Numbered from the stretch's first letter, positions 17,421 through 27,415 are shown. The stretch is DNA of 64,000 nucleotides from Sphingomonadales bacterium 12-68-11 (GCA_002279825.1 NCCV01000003.1:310001-374000); one strand, 5' to 3'. Notes: generated by a model from the letters alone, not told the origin. Made by a program: numbers and translations.

Positions 17421-19700
17421 ATGCCCCCCCGCCCGCACCCCGGATTGCAGGCCGTTTTGCAATGCTTGCAACCGTTTCGCGCGGTCGCGGCGGCAGGCGC
17501 GCTGACCCTGGCGTGGAGCCCGGCGCCGTTGCTGGCGCAAGACGCACCGGCCGCCGGCCCGCCGCCTGCCGCACCCTCCGCGCAGCCTCAGGTGCAGCGC
17601 GAGGTGGCGTTCGAAGCCGACGCGGCCAGCTACGATCAAGACAGCGACACGGTTACCGCCGAGGGGAATGTGATCCTTCGTTCGGAGGACCAGTCGGTGC
17701 GCGCGGACCGCGTAAGCTGGAACCGCATGACCGGGCAGATCGTGGCGACCGGCAACATTCGCTTGGTCGACGAGAACGGCAACCAGCTCTTCACCGACAG
17801 CCTCGAGCTGACCGACGAGCTCAAGGCCGGGGCGATGGAGAACCTGCTGCTGGTGTTCCGCGAAGGCGGGCGCCTGGCCGCGGCGCAAGGCCGGCGCAAC
17901 GCGGAAGGCGACATAGAGCTCGAGCGCGCGGCCTACTCGGGCTGCGCGGTGGTCGACGGCGAAGGCTGCGACAAACCGCCGAGCTGGCGCATCACCGCCC
18001 GGCGGGTGGTCTACGACGAGCAGACCAAGCGGATCCGCTTCGAAGGCGCCTTCTTCGAACTGTTCGGGCTGCGCGTGCTGCCGCTGCCCGGTCTGGTGGT
18101 GCGCGCCGACAACGAGGCGACCTCGGGCATTCTGGTGCCCGAGATCGAGCTGACCGCTTCGAACGGCATCGAGCTGACCGGCAGCTACTACTGGCGCCTC
18201 GCACCCAACCGCGACCTCGCCCTGACCGGCTACCTCTATACCGCGGAAGCGCCGATGGTTTCGGGCCAGTACCGCGAGCTGACCTCGAGCGGCGCCTATC
18301 AGGTGACCGGCTTCGCGACGTACGGCCAGCGTATCCCGCTGGGCGGCCTGGCGCCGGTCGCCGAGGAAGACCTGCGCGGCTACATCGACGCGAATGGGCG
18401 GTTCCAGCTCAGCCCCCACTGGAGCGTGAGCGGCTCGTTCCGGGTCGCGACGGACCGCACGTTCCTGCGCCGGTACGACATCAGCCGCGACGACCGGCTG
18501 CGCTCGACGCTCAATCTCGAGCGGATCGACGACGACAGCTATTTCTCGGTCGCCGGCTGGGTGACGCAACTGCTGCTGGTGCGCCAGCCGCAGGGCGCGG
18601 TGCCGATCGCGCTGCCCGTGATCGACTATCGCCGCCGCATCGCCGATCCCGTGCTGGGCGGGCAGTTCGAGCTTCAGGCCAACTCGCTCGCGCTCACACG
18701 AACCGACGGGCAGGATACGCAGCGCGCCTTTGCCCGGGCGGAATGGAACTGGCGGCGGATCACTCCACTCGGGCAAGAGATCACTGCGACAGCGATGCTG
18801 CGCGGCGATATCTATCACTCGGACGACAATCTGCTCACGCAGAACCCGGCCTATCGCGGCACGTCGGGCTGGCAGGGACGCGGCGTCGCGATCGGCGCAG
18901 TCGACGTGAAGTGGCCGTTCGTGGGCAGTTTTCTCGGCGGCACCCAGCTTGTGACCCCGCGCCTGCAGTTCGTGGCCAGCCCGCCGATCCGCAATCTGGA
19001 CATTCCCAATGAGGACGCCCGGGCGATCGATCTGGAGGATTCCAACCTGTTCGCGCTCAACCGCTTCCCCGGCTACGACCGGGTCGAGGACGGCGCGCGC
19101 GTGACGTACGGACTCGACTGGCAGCTCGATTTGCCCGGCTGGCGGATCAAGACCTCTGTCGGCCAATCCTATCGCCTGACCGACGAACCGGCCCTGTTTC
19201 CCCAGGGCACAGGGCTGACCGAGGAGTTCTCCGACTTCGTCGGCCGCACCGAAGTGCGCTACCAGAACTTCCTCAAGCTGACGCACCGCTTCCGGCTCGA
19301 CAAAGACTCGCTGGCGATCCGCCGCAACGAGATCGACGCCACGATCGGCTCGGACGCGACCTATCTCGAGCTCGGCTACTTGCGGCTCAACCGCGACATC
19401 GACTTCGCGTTCGAGGATCTGCAGGACCGCGAGGAAGTGCGCGCGGCGGGACGGGTGGCCTTCGCGGGCAACTGGTCGGTGTTCGGCGCGGCGGTGGTCA
19501 ACCTGACAGACCGCGACGAGGACCCCAGCCTCACCGCGGACGGATTCGAACCGCTGCGCACCCGGCTCGGCATCGCTTACGAGGACGACTGCCTGGAGAT
19601 CGGCGTGGTGTGGCGGCGCGACTATGTCGCGGTGGCCGACTCGCAGGAAGGCGACATCTTTCGCGTCTACTTCAACCTCAAGAACCTGGGCTTCCGGTAG
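17421..19700 (+). CDS. lptD: LPS-assembly outer membrane protein LptD
   Basis: LptD is the beta-barrel that, with LptE, inserts LPS into the outer leaflet. The 759-residue product has a signal peptide (about residues 1-40, ending SPAPLLAQ), an OstA/LptA-like jellyroll (YDQDSDTVTAEGNVILR, VRADRVSWNRMTGQIVATGN) and a long C-terminal barrel ending FRVYFNLKNLGFR with a terminal aromatic pattern. Cysteines flanking the jellyroll (SGCAVVDGEGC) are present. The ATG at 17421 is preferred to a TTG at 17385. surA, whose product helps LptD fold, is the next gene. Confidence 0.93.
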   Translation: MPPRPHPGLQAVLQCLQPFRAVAAAGALTLAWSPAPLLAQDAPAAGPPPAAPSAQPQVQREVAFEADAASYDQDSDTVTAEGNVILRSEDQSVRADRVSWNRMTGQIVATGNIRLVDENGNQLFTDSLELTDELKAGAMENLLLVFREGGRLAAAQGRRNAEGDIELERAAYSGCAVVDGEGCDKPPSWRITARRVVYDEQTKRIRFEGAFFELFGLRVLPLPGLVVRADNEATSGILVPEIELTASNGIELTGSYYWRLAPNRDLALTGYLYTAEAPMVSGQYRELTSSGAYQVTGFATYGQRIPLGGLAPVAEEDLRGYIDANGRFQLSPHWSVSGSFRVATDRTFLRRYDISRDDRLRSTLNLERIDDDSYFSVAGWVTQLLLVRQPQGAVPIALPVIDYRRRIADPVLGGQFELQANSLALTRTDGQDTQRAFARAEWNWRRITPLGQEITATAMLRGDIYHSDDNLLTQNPAYRGTSGWQGRGVAIGAVDVKWPFVGSFLGGTQLVTPRLQFVASPPIRNLDIPNEDARAIDLEDSNLFALNRFPGYDRVEDGARVTYGLDWQLDLPGWRIKTSVGQSYRLTDEPALFPQGTGLTEEFSDFVGRTEVRYQNFLKLTHRFRLDKDSLAIRRNEIDATIGSDATYLELGYLRLNRDIDFAFEDLQDREEVRAAGRVAFAGNWSVFGAAVVNLTDRDEDPSLTADGFEPLRTRLGIAYEDDCLEIGVVWRRDYVAVADSQEGDIFRVYFNLKNLGFR

Positions 19701-19843
19701 CCGCGTCCGGGCGGCGTTGGCAGCCCGCGGCAAACGCGCTATCGGACGGCTAGGCTCAGCTACGGTTAAGCCGGGGAGAGCGATGCGGCCGGCGGTAGCG
19801 CGCGAACGGCGGCAGGCCCATCACACAATTGCGGGAACAGTGA

Positions 19844-21193
19844 GTGAGCGAAGCGACTAGACTATTGAACAGGATCGCGTTGTCCGGAGCGCTGGCGCTG
19901 ATCGTGGCGGGGCCAGTGGCCGGCCAGGACGGCCAGCAGTCCGCCGCCAACGTGCTGACCATTCCCGACGATGTCGTGATCCTCGGTCCGACGGACACCA
20001 CCCGCCGGCCGACCGCGGTGGTCAACGGCACTATCATCACCGGGACCGACGTCGATCAGCGCACGGCGCTGCTGATCGCAGCCAGCGAACAGGGGCCGCC
20101 GCCGCCTGCCGAGCTGCAACGCCTGCGCCTCACGGTGTTGCGGACCCTGATCGACGAGACGCTGCAGATCCAGGAGGCCGAGGCGCTCGAGGTCGAAGTG
20201 ACTCCCGACGAGATCGACGGCGCGTTCGAGCGGCTGGCGAGCGAGCGCTTCAACCGCACGGTTCCGGCGATGAACGCCTGGCTGACCGAGGTCGGCTCCT
20301 CGCCGCAGTCGCTCCGGCGCCAAATCGAAGGCGAACTGTCCTGGAACCGGCTGCTGCGGCGCAATGTCGCGCCGTTCGTCAACGTCTCGGCCAGCGAAGT
20401 GAACGACATGGTCCAGCGCTTGGAAGCGCAGCGCGGGACGACCGAGTATCGGCTAGCGGAAATCTTCTTGCGATCGACACCGGAGACGCACGAGACCGTG
20501 CGCGCCAACGCGCAGCGCATCTTCGACCAGCTACGCCAAGAGAGCAGCTTCACGGAGATGGCGCGCAGGTTCTCGCAGGCTAGCACCGCGGCCCGTGGCG
20601 GCGACCTCGGCTGGGTCACGCTCGAGCGGCTGCAGAACCCGCAGCTCGCGGCGGTCGCGCAGGAGATGACGCCCGGCCAGATGGTCGGCCCGGTCGAGAT
20701 CGCGGGCGGCTTCGAGATACTGTTCCTGATCGACCGGCGCCAGGTCGGCATGGCCGATCCGCGCGATTCGCTCCTCAGCCTCAAGCAGATCGCGATCGAT
20801 TTCCCCGCCGGGACAACCGCGGAGGCGGCCAGAACCAGGGCCACCGCGTTCCAGCAGGCGGTGCAGCAAATCCGCGGTTGCGGCGAAGCCGATGCGGCCG
20901 CCGCGCACCTTGGCGCGCAAGTCGTCGACAACGATCAGGTCCGCATTCGCGATCTGCCCGAGCCGCTGCAACCGCTCATGCTGCAATTGAGCGTCGGCGA
21001 ATCGACGCCGCCGTTCGGGTCGCTGGAAGAGGGCGTGCGCGCACTGGTGTTGTGCGGGCGCGACGAACCCGAGGCGACAGGCATGCCCGACACTGCGCGA
21101 GTCATGGCGACGTTGCAGGACGACCGTATCGAGAAGCGCGCCCAGCGTTACTTGCGCGATCTGCGCCGCGACGCCGTGATCGAATACAACTGA
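19844..21193 (+). CDS. surA: Periplasmic peptidyl-prolyl isomerase SurA
   Basis: A 449-residue chaperone. It has a signal peptide (LNRIALSGALALIVAGPVAGQ), a SurA N-terminal domain with AVVNGTIITGTDVDQRTAL, and a parvulin domain at about residues 195-290 (YRLAEIFLRS, FTEMARRFSQASTAARGGDLGWV, GPVEIAGGFEILFLIDRR). A second, degenerate isomerase-like part follows. It assists outer membrane protein folding, LptD included. The GTG at 19844 is chosen from frame and the signal peptide. pdxA follows within five bases. Confidence 0.9.
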   Translation: MSEATRLLNRIALSGALALIVAGPVAGQDGQQSAANVLTIPDDVVILGPTDTTRRPTAVVNGTIITGTDVDQRTALLIAASEQGPPPPAELQRLRLTVLRTLIDETLQIQEAEALEVEVTPDEIDGAFERLASERFNRTVPAMNAWLTEVGSSPQSLRRQIEGELSWNRLLRRNVAPFVNVSASEVNDMVQRLEAQRGTTEYRLAEIFLRSTPETHETVRANAQRIFDQLRQESSFTEMARRFSQASTAARGGDLGWVTLERLQNPQLAAVAQEMTPGQMVGPVEIAGGFEILFLIDRRQVGMADPRDSLLSLKQIAIDFPAGTTAEAARTRATAFQQAVQQIRGCGEADAAAAHLGAQVVDNDQVRIRDLPEPLQPLMLQLSVGESTPPFGSLEEGVRALVLCGRDEPEATGMPDTARVMATLQDDRIEKRAQRYLRDLRRDAVIEYN

Positions 21194-21197
21194 CGCT

Positions 21198-22202
21198 ATG
21201 ACAGCACCGCTCGCCGTGTCGCTGGGCGATCCGGCGGGGGTGGGTCCCGAGCTGATCGCCGAAACCTGGGCGAGACGCGCCGGGGAACGGCTGCATCCGT
21301 TTTTCGTGTGCGGCGGAGCGAGCGTGCTACGCGAAGCAGCCGCGCTGCGCGGCATCGCCCTCGACCTGGAACTGATCGAAAACCCTGGCGAAGCGCGGGC
21401 CGCGTTCGCGCGGGCCCTTCCCGTGCTCGGTGGCGGCGACGGAGCATACCGACCGGGATTTCCCGATGATCCGGGCGCGCGACTGGCGCTGGCTTCGTTG
21501 GAAGCGGCCGCGGCGCTAACCCATGCCGGGGCAGCGGCCGGGCTGGTCACCGGGCCGATTGCCAAGGCGGCACTGGCCGCGGTGGGCTTCGCTTTTCCCG
21601 GCCAGACCGAGTTCGTGGCGCACGTCTGCGGGGTTGCGGCCGAAGACGCGGTGATGATGCTGGCCGGCCCCTCGCTGCGCACCGTACCGCTGACCGTGCA
21701 TATCGCTCTCGCCGAGGTGCCCGCGCGGCTGTCCGCTGAGTTGATCGTGCGCCGCGCGCGCATCGTGGCTGCGGGCCTGCAGCGCGATTTCGGCATCGCG
21801 GCGCCGCGTCTGGCGATCTGCGGCCTCAACCCGCATGCGGGAGAGAACGGACGTATGGGCCGCGAAGAGATCGAAATCATCGCCCCGGCCATCGCCGCGC
21901 TGCGCGCCGCGGGCATCGACGCCACCGGCCCGCATCCGGCGGATACGCTGTTTGCGCCGCGCCTGCGTGCGACTTACGACGTGGCCATCGCGATGTATCA
22001 CGATCAGGCCCTCGTTCCGATCAAGGCGCTCGACTTCGACCAAGGCGTCAACGTCACGCTCGGGCTACCGATCGTGCGGACCTCGCCCGACCATGGCACC
22101 GCGTTCGGCATTGCCGGAACCGGCACAGCCGATCCCGGTGCGATGATCGCTGCAATCCGCATGGCAGGCGAAATGGCGGCGCGGCGTGCAGCTTCTGACT
22201 AG
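21198..22202 (+). CDS. pdxA: 4-hydroxythreonine-4-phosphate dehydrogenase
   Basis: PdxA oxidises 4-phosphohydroxy-L-threonine in pyridoxal phosphate synthesis. The 334-residue protein has SLGDPAGVGPEL, LVTGPIAKAAL, GQTEFVAHVC, CGLNPHAGENGRMG, HPADTLF and YDVAIAMYHDQALVPIKAL, covering the zinc-binding histidines and substrate loop. It sits in the lptD-surA-pdxA-rsmA order that is widespread in proteobacteria. Confidence 0.95.
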   Translation: MTAPLAVSLGDPAGVGPELIAETWARRAGERLHPFFVCGGASVLREAAALRGIALDLELIENPGEARAAFARALPVLGGGDGAYRPGFPDDPGARLALASLEAAAALTHAGAAAGLVTGPIAKAALAAVGFAFPGQTEFVAHVCGVAAEDAVMMLAGPSLRTVPLTVHIALAEVPARLSAELIVRRARIVAAGLQRDFGIAAPRLAICGLNPHAGENGRMGREEIEIIAPAIAALRAAGIDATGPHPADTLFAPRLRATYDVAIAMYHDQALVPIKALDFDQGVNVTLGLPIVRTSPDHGTAFGIAGTGTADPGAMIAAIRMAGEMAARRAASD

Positions 22203-22207
22203 ACTTT

Positions 22208-22289
22208 CGTCTTTGCGAGGAGCGCAGCGACGACGCAATCCAGGGCAGCCCCAACCGTCCTGGATTGCATCGCTTCGCTCGCAATGACG
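22208..22289. repeat. Palindromic repeat, copy C, touching the rsmA start
   Basis: An 82-bp copy beginning CGTCTTTGCGAGGAGCGCAG and ending TGGATTGCATCGCTTCGCTC then GCAATGACG. It ends one base before the rsmA ATG and starts six bases after pdxA ends, so it fills the place where rsmA's ribosome binding site should be. Confidence 0.85.
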
Positions 22290-22290
22290 C

Positions 22291-23121
22291 ATGGATAGGC
22301 CCTCCCTCCCCCCCTTGCGCGAAGTGATCGCCGCACACGGCCTCAGCGCCTCGAAAGCGCTCGGGCAGAACTTCCTGTTCGACGAGCAATTGCTGGCGCG
22401 GATCGCGGCCATTCCCGGCGAGCTCCAGGACCGCGCGGTGCTCGAGATCGGGCCCGGGCCGGGCGGGCTGACCCGTGCCCTGCTGCGCGCGGGCGCGCGC
22501 GTGACCGCGATCGAGATGGACCGCCGCTGCCTGCCGGCGCTCGCAGAACTAGGCGAAGCTTTCCCCGGCAAGCTCCGCGTAGTTGAGGGCGACGCGCTCA
22601 AGATCGATCACCGCGAGCTGATGCGCGAGCCCTTCGCCGTGGTCGCCAACCTGCCCTACAACGTCGGCACCGCGCTGTTCGTCGGCTGGCTGTCCGGGGA
22701 GACTTGGCCGCCGCAGTGGACCTCGCTGACGCTGATGTTCCAGCAGGAAGTCGCGCAGCGGATCGTGGCCGCGCCCGATAGCTCGGCCTATGGGCGGCTG
22801 GCGGTGCTGGCGCAGTGGCGCGCGGCGCCGAAGCTGGCGATGAAAGTCCACCGCAGCGCATTCACGCCCCCGCCCAAAGTGATGAGCGCGATCGTTCACG
22901 TGACGCCCGAAGACATGCCGACCGCCGTTCGCGCCCGCGTGCTCGAACGCGTGACCGAGGCGGCGTTCGGCCAGCGCCGCAAGATGCTCCGGCAAAGCCT
23001 CAAGGGGCTGCCGGGCGCCGTCGCTGCGCTCGAAGCGCTTGGCATCGATTCGCAGCGGCGCGCGGAAACGCTGGCGGTCGGGGAGTTCGTCGCGCTGGCG
23101 CGAACGCTCTCTCAAACGTAG
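22291..23121 (+). CDS. rsmA: 16S rRNA dimethyladenosine transferase RsmA
   Basis: RsmA (KsgA) dimethylates A1518 and A1519 of 16S rRNA. The 276-residue protein has [11 protein letters not shown], the SAM-binding [22 protein letters not shown] and the catalytic NLPYNV motif, then [14 protein letters not shown] near the C terminus. No Shine-Dalgarno is seen because a palindromic repeat abuts the start codon. The end overlaps the converging amj-like gene by ten bases. Confidence 0.95.
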   Translation: MDRPSLPPLREVIAAHGLSASKALGQNFLFDEQLLARIAAIPGELQDRAVLEIGPGPGGLTRALLRAGARVTAIEMDRRCLPALAELGEAFPGKLRVVEGDALKIDHRELMREPFAVVANLPYNVGTALFVGWLSGETWPPQWTSLTLMFQQEVAQRIVAAPDSSAYGRLAVLAQWRAAPKLAMKVHRSAFTPPPKVMSAIVHVTPEDMPTAVRARVLERVTEAAFGQRRKMLRQSLKGLPGAVAALEALGIDSQRRAETLAVGEFVALARTLSQT

Positions 23122-23859
23122 TTAGCAACCCAGGCGATCGCCATCGCCGCGGGCAGCAGCAGTGCTTGCGCCAGCACGGTGCCGACCAGCCGGCTCAGCG
23201 AGATCCACACGATCGTGCGGCGGAATAGCGGCTCGGACACTTTACCTTCGACCACGTCGTCGGTCATGACCGAGAGCTGCGGGTCGATCAGCGCGAACAG
23301 AAGGATGGTGGCGAAGCCGTTGACCACCGCCGAGAGCTGCGAGGCGGTGACCCGGAACTCCGGATTGAGATAACCGGCGTAAAGCGAGGCGAGCACACCC
23401 ACCGTAAGCAGCGCCTGCGCGGCGCAATTCGCCAGCAGCACGCCCCAGCCGACGCCGCGCGGCTTGCCGAGTTCGCGCAGCTGCGACACCCGGGGCACGC
23501 ACAACGCATGGCGGATGGTGCGCAGCCCGGCCGGCGAGGCGCTGCGCAGGATCATCCGCCCGGTCGAGCGGTGCTGCTGGAAATAGCCGATCGCGCGCGA
23601 GAACAGCCGCTGCCCCGTGGGCACCAGTACGATGCCGATCAGCACCGCGGCCGAGGCCGACCACAGCACCATGCTTGGCGAGGAAAGGCCCGAGGAAACC
23701 GTTCGACGTGCGGCTGACCAGCACGAGGATGTTGAATAGCGCGAAGCTCATCGCGATGCGCCGGGTGCGCACCCCGGCGATGCGCGCGGCATACGCGAGC
23801 GTGCCGATCAGGTTGATGCCCGCGGTCAGCAGGCAGATCGTCACCAGCTGGGCGTCCAT
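23112..23859 (-). pseudogene. amj: Frame-disrupted Amj-like lipid II flippase gene
   Basis: Two minus-strand reading frames together resemble Amj (DUF2837), the alternative lipid II flippase. The N-terminal part from 23859 (about 63 residues: INLIGTLAYAARIAGVRTRR, SFALFNILVLVSRTSNGFLG, PFLAK) is in one frame. The C-terminal part from about 23672 (LVPTGQRLFSRAIGYFQQHR, helices to WVANYV) is in another. The span is 748 bases, one more than a multiple of three. Relatives usually have a loop between these parts, so a small deletion at about 23670 fits. A sequencing error cannot be excluded. Confidence 0.7.
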
Positions 23860-23911
23860 GGCCGCTACGTAAGCCCGCGGGCGAATCGCCGCCAGCCGCC
23901 GGAGGGGGTTA

Positions 23912-26056
23912 TCACCCCTCGCCCTTCACGCGCCGACGCCAAGCGTGGAGCAGCGGTTCGGTGTAGCCGTTGGGCTGTTCGAGGCCCTTGAACACCAGTT
24001 CGCGCGCGGCGAGGAAGGCGGGATGCGTGTCCCACTGGCCGGCCATCGGGTGATAGGCGGGGTCGCCCGCATTCTGCGCATCGACTTTGGCGGCCATGCG
24101 CTTGAGCGCCTCCATCACCTGCTCGCCGCTGACCACGCCATGCAGCAGCCAGTTGGCGAGATGCTGGCTGGAAATGCGCAGCGTGGCGCGGTCCTCCATA
24201 AGGCCCACATCGGCGATGTCCGGCACTTTGGAGCAACCGATCCCCTGGTCGATCCAGCGCACCACGTAACCGAGCAGGCCCTGGCAGTTGTTGTCGAGTT
24301 CCTCGGCGATCTCGGCCTCGCTCCAGTTGACGCCATCGGCGAGCGGCAGGGTCAGCAGCGCGTCGAGGTCGGGTGCGGGGCCCAGTTCGTGCTGCACGGC
24401 GAACACATCGGCGGCGTGGTAGTGCAGTGCATGGAGCACGGCGGCGGTCGGTGACGGCACCCAGGCGGTGTTGGCGCCGGCCTGGAGATGCGCCCCCTTC
24501 TCCGCCAGCATCGCCTGCATCCGGTCAGGCGCGGCCCACATGCCCTTGCCGATTTGCGCATGGCCGGAAAGGCCATGCGCGAGGCCGATCGCAACGTTGC
24601 GCTTCTCGTAAGCGTCGAGCCAGGCCGACTGTTTCATCGCGCCTTTGCGGATCATCGGCCCGGCACGCATCGCGGTGTGGATCTCGTCCCCGGTACGGTC
24701 GAGGAAGCCGGTGTTGATGAACGCGATGCGGTCCTTCACCGCGTGGATGCAGGCGGAAAGGTTGGCGCTGGTGCGCCGCTCCTCGTCCATCACCCCGACT
24801 TTGATCGTATGGCGCGGGAGGCCGATCAGGTCCTCGACGGCATCGAACAGCTCGTTGGTGAAGGCGCACTCCTCGGGCCCGTGCATCTTCGGTTTGACGA
24901 TGTAGATCGAGCCGCAGGCGCTGTTGGTCACCGGCACGCGCCGTTCCACATCGAGGGCGCCGATCGCGGCGGCGACGACCGCGTCCATGATCCCTTCGGG
25001 GATCTCGGCCCCGCCCGGCAGGAGAATCGCCGGATTGGTCATCAGGTGGCCGACGTTGCGGACGAACAGCACGCTGCGCGCGGGGAATGTCAGCTCGCGG
25101 CCATTCGGGCAGGACACCGCGAAATCCGGCTCGAGCCTGCGGGTCAGCGTCTCCCCGCCCTTGGTGAAAGTCTCCTCGAGATCGCCGCGCATCAGCCCGA
25201 GCCAGTTGCGGTAACCGGCGAGCTTGTCCTCGGCATCGACCGCGGCCACCGAGTCCTCGAGATCGACGATCGTGGTCAGCGCCGCTTCGAGGCGGATGTC
25301 GGCGATGCCCGCGGCATCCCCCCGACCGATCGGATGATTGCGGTCGAACACCACTTCGAGATGCAGTCCGTTGTTGCAGAACAGCAAGCCGCGTGCAGTC
25401 CGCCCTGCGAACTGCGCCGGATCGCATAAATCGATCGTGTCAGGTCCGGCGAGGTCGCACCAGGAGCTTTCGGCGAGCGGAACCGCGAGATCGAGGAAAG
25501 CGCGGCCCGCCGCGATCACCGCCGCACCGCGCGCCGCGTCGTAGCCTGTCCCGGTGGCGACGGGGGCATCGGGGAGCGCGTCGGTGCCGTAGTAGGCATC
25601 GTAGAGGCTGCCCCAGCGGGCGTTGGCGGCGTTGAGCACGAAGCGGGCATTAAGCGCGGGCACCACGAGTTGCGGCCCGGCCAGCGCGGCGATCTCGCGG
25701 TCGACGTTGTGGGTGCCGATCGTGAACTCACCGGGCTCGGGCATGAGATAGCCGATCTCTTCGAGAAACGCCCGATAAGCTGCGGCATCGTGCGGCTGCC
25801 CGCGCCGCTCGGCGTGCCACAAGTCGATCCGCCGCTGCAGGTCGTCGCGCCGCGCTAGCAGCGCCTGGTTGCGCGGCGCGAAGCCGCGCAGCAGTTCGGC
25901 GAACGCGCTCCAGAACGGCGCCGCGTCGCGCTCGAGAGGCGCCAGCACATCGCCTTCTATGAATGCCGCCATTGCGGCATCGACTTGCAGCCCGCTCCGC
26001 TCGACCCGATCGCGCAATGCCCTACTCCTTGTTGCCGTGCTTCTACGGTGCGGCAT
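23912..26056 (-). CDS. glcB: Malate synthase G
   Basis: It condenses glyoxylate with acetyl-CoA to malate, completing the glyoxylate bypass. The 714 residues match the G isoform. Motifs include [86 protein letters not shown] and the C-terminal [24 protein letters not shown] (in parts). The ATG at 26056 is chosen over one at 26080. The gene stands alone; isocitrate lyase is not in the window. Confidence 0.96.
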   Translation of the reverse strand: MPHRRSTATRSRALRDRVERSGLQVDAAMAAFIEGDVLAPLERDAAPFWSAFAELLRGFAPRNQALLARRDDLQRRIDLWHAERRGQPHDAAAYRAFLEEIGYLMPEPGEFTIGTHNVDREIAALAGPQLVVPALNARFVLNAANARWGSLYDAYYGTDALPDAPVATGTGYDAARGAAVIAAGRAFLDLAVPLAESSWCDLAGPDTIDLCDPAQFAGRTARGLLFCNNGLHLEVVFDRNHPIGRGDAAGIADIRLEAALTTIVDLEDSVAAVDAEDKLAGYRNWLGLMRGDLEETFTKGGETLTRRLEPDFAVSCPNGRELTFPARSVLFVRNVGHLMTNPAILLPGGAEIPEGIMDAVVAAAIGALDVERRVPVTNSACGSIYIVKPKMHGPEECAFTNELFDAVEDLIGLPRHTIKVGVMDEERRTSANLSACIHAVKDRIAFINTGFLDRTGDEIHTAMRAGPMIRKGAMKQSAWLDAYEKRNVAIGLAHGLSGHAQIGKGMWAAPDRMQAMLAEKGAHLQAGANTAWVPSPTAAVLHALHYHAADVFAVQHELGPAPDLDALLTLPLADGVNWSEAEIAEELDNNCQGLLGYVVRWIDQGIGCSKVPDIADVGLMEDRATLRISSQHLANWLLHGVVSGEQVMEALKRMAAKVDAQNAGDPAYHPMAGQWDTHPAFLAARELVFKGLEQPNGYTEPLLHAWRRRVKGEG

Positions 26057-26223
26057 GCGCTTTTGACAGTGGCGCGGCAAAGCCCGCCGGGCCCGTCCGC
26101 CTGTCCGCGCCGTCCCCTGTCGGGACGTTTGACACCTGTGCCGCCGTTAACCACGCTTTGCGCTGGAATTCGGGAGCCGGCACAGTCATTGCTGTATTGC
26201 CGTTAAGGATCGGAAGGACCGGA

Positions 26224-26472
26224 ATGTTCGCCAAGATTGCACGGCTGTTCAAGATCAAGACCCGGCTCGAAGCGTTCCTGATCATCTACGCGCTGGCGCT
26301 CGGCGCGACGACGCGCGGCGCGCACTATCTCGAGACTTATCCGGGTTTCGGCGGCTGGCTGCTGTTCCTCGCCTGCTCGGGCGCGGTGTTCATGGCCGGC
26401 GGCAAGATTCTCGACTGCATCCGCATGGAGCGGGAGCGTCAGGCTCCGTTGCCCTCATCCAACTCCGACTAA
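26224..26472 (+). CDS. Small conserved membrane protein
   Basis: An 82-residue protein with a basic start (MFAKIARLFKIKTR), a hydrophobic helix at about residues 17-30 (AFLIIYALALGATT) and another at about 43-60 (GGWLLFLACSGAVFMAGG), then a charged tail. I recognise similar small proteins in other sphingomonads but know of no function. A good ribosome binding site (GGAAGGA) precedes the ATG. It is divergent from glcB. Confidence 0.72.
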   Translation: MFAKIARLFKIKTRLEAFLIIYALALGATTRGAHYLETYPGFGGWLLFLACSGAVFMAGGKILDCIRMERERQAPLPSSNSD

Positions 26473-26498
26473 GCCGCATGGCGGCGAAGTCGGCGTAT

Positions 26499-26519
26499 CC
26501 TTCTCCCATCGGGAGAAGG
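26499..26519. repeat. Inverted repeat hairpin beyond ssrA
   Basis: CCTTCTCCC-ATC-GGGAGAAGG is a perfect 9-bp inverted repeat. It begins a longer element (to about 26571, with GATAGCGAAGCTT and TTGGATGAGAGTGAG) that resembles another repeat scattered in sphingomonad genomes. Lying just downstream of the 3' end of ssrA, it may help terminate that transcript, though there is no T tract. Confidence 0.55.
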
Positions 26520-26579
26520 ATAGCGAAGCTTGTCGCGCAGCGACTAGCGTAGCTTGGATGAGAGTGAGGTGGGGGTTTC

Positions 26580-26925
26580 TGTTGCTACGTACCCCCGGAC
26601 GCCCGGTTTCCGATTCTGTTACCCGGTTCGGTCCGAACCGTGCTCTTTGCTTTGTAATGTCAGGCCGTTAGGCCGTCAGGTTACGCAGCGAGAGCAAGTG
26701 CTTCGTTATCGTTGGCACTTGTGGGTTTTGAGCCTTTAACGGGTTACTCAGCCCGGGCGAAAACAATGCCTTTCAACACACGTCGATCCTAGTTCGACCC
26801 CGTCAGGAAGCGCCCTGTCACCGAAGCTCGGGACGCTTTTTGGTGGAGCCGCCGGGTACTGCCCCCGGGTCCGCTGCGCCTATTACACACTACCATTTAT
26901 CGCCATATCCGGCCGAAGCCGGCGA
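26580..26925 (-). ncRNA. ssrA: tmRNA, circularly permuted two-piece form
   Basis: On the minus strand the acceptor piece comes first and ends with encoded CCA (26843-26841) after a T-arm-like segment. The coding piece starts at 26802 with GGGGTCG. These seven bases pair with CGGCTCC (26851-26845) and give a G3:U70 wobble, the alanyl-tRNA synthetase identity mark. An intervening segment of about 38 bases (26803-26840) would be removed. The tag frame at 26716-26681 reads GCC AAC GAT AAC GAA GCA CTT GCT CTC GCT GCG TAA, that is ANDNEALALAA. Outer ends are approximate. tmRNA rescues stalled ribosomes and marks products for proteolysis. Confidence 0.93.
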
Positions 26926-26931
26926 GGACCG

Positions 26932-26958
26932 ATATAAGCCTCTGGCGCCTAATGTGAA
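26932..26958 (-). promoter_or_regulatory. Putative ssrA promoter
   Basis: On the minus strand TTCACA (26958-26953) and TTATAT (26937-26932) are 15 bases apart, a slightly short sigma-70-type pair. A start near 26925 would place the acceptor piece at the 5' end of the precursor. Confidence 0.4.
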
Positions 26959-27004
26959 GTGTATCGCGCGCGCTCCCCCGCCGCTTGCGGGAGGGGGGGA
27001 TCGA

Positions 27005-27415
27005 TCAACGCTTGCGCAGCTCGTCCCTGATCTCGGTCAGCAGATCGACGTCGGTCGGGCCGGCGGGCGCGTCGGGCGCCTTGCGGAGCGTCTTGTTGGC
27101 CGCCTTGACGATCAGGAAGATGATCCAGGCGAGAATTGCAAAGTTGATGATCGCGCTGATGAACGACCCCCAGGCGAGCACGTTGGCACCCGCCGCGCGC
27201 GCGGCTTCGAGCGAAGTGCCGGGCGCCACAGCGCCGCTGAGCACCACGTACTGATCCGAGAAATCGAGCCCGCCGAACAGGCGCCCGATCACCGGCATGA
27301 TCACGTCGTCGGTCAGCGACGTGACGATCTTGCCGAACGCCGCGCCGATGATGACGCCGACCGCGAGGTCGAGCACATTGCCGCGGGCGATGAACTCGCG
27401 AAATTCATTGAACAT
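27005..27415 (-). CDS. mscL: Large-conductance mechanosensitive channel
   Basis: A 136-residue inner membrane channel that releases solutes under hypo-osmotic shock. It begins [20 protein letters not shown], with first helix [17 protein letters not shown], then a periplasmic loop, a second helix ([20 protein letters not shown]) and a C-terminal helix ending [12 protein letters not shown]. The ATG at 27415 is preferred to one at 27433 by the conserved start. It is transcribed toward ssrA. Confidence 0.96.
   Translation of the reverse strand: MFNEFREFIARGNVLDLAVGVIIGAAFGKIVTSLTDDVIMPVIGRLFGGLDFSDQYVVLSGAVAPGTSLEAARAAGANVLAWGSFISAIINFAILAWIIFLIVKAANKTLRKAPDAPAGPTDVDLLTEIRDELRKR

Noticed and set aside
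17391-19733. 780-codon open frame antisense to lptD
   Set aside because: It mirrors lptD codon for codon, has a composition rich in Arg, Val, His and Gln, and shows no domain. High GC leaves antisense frames open; lptD itself has a full set of family motifs.
26147-26162. Possible CtrA site TTAACCACGCTTTGC before the small membrane protein
   Set aside because: Only the first half matches the consensus; the second half is too degenerate to call.
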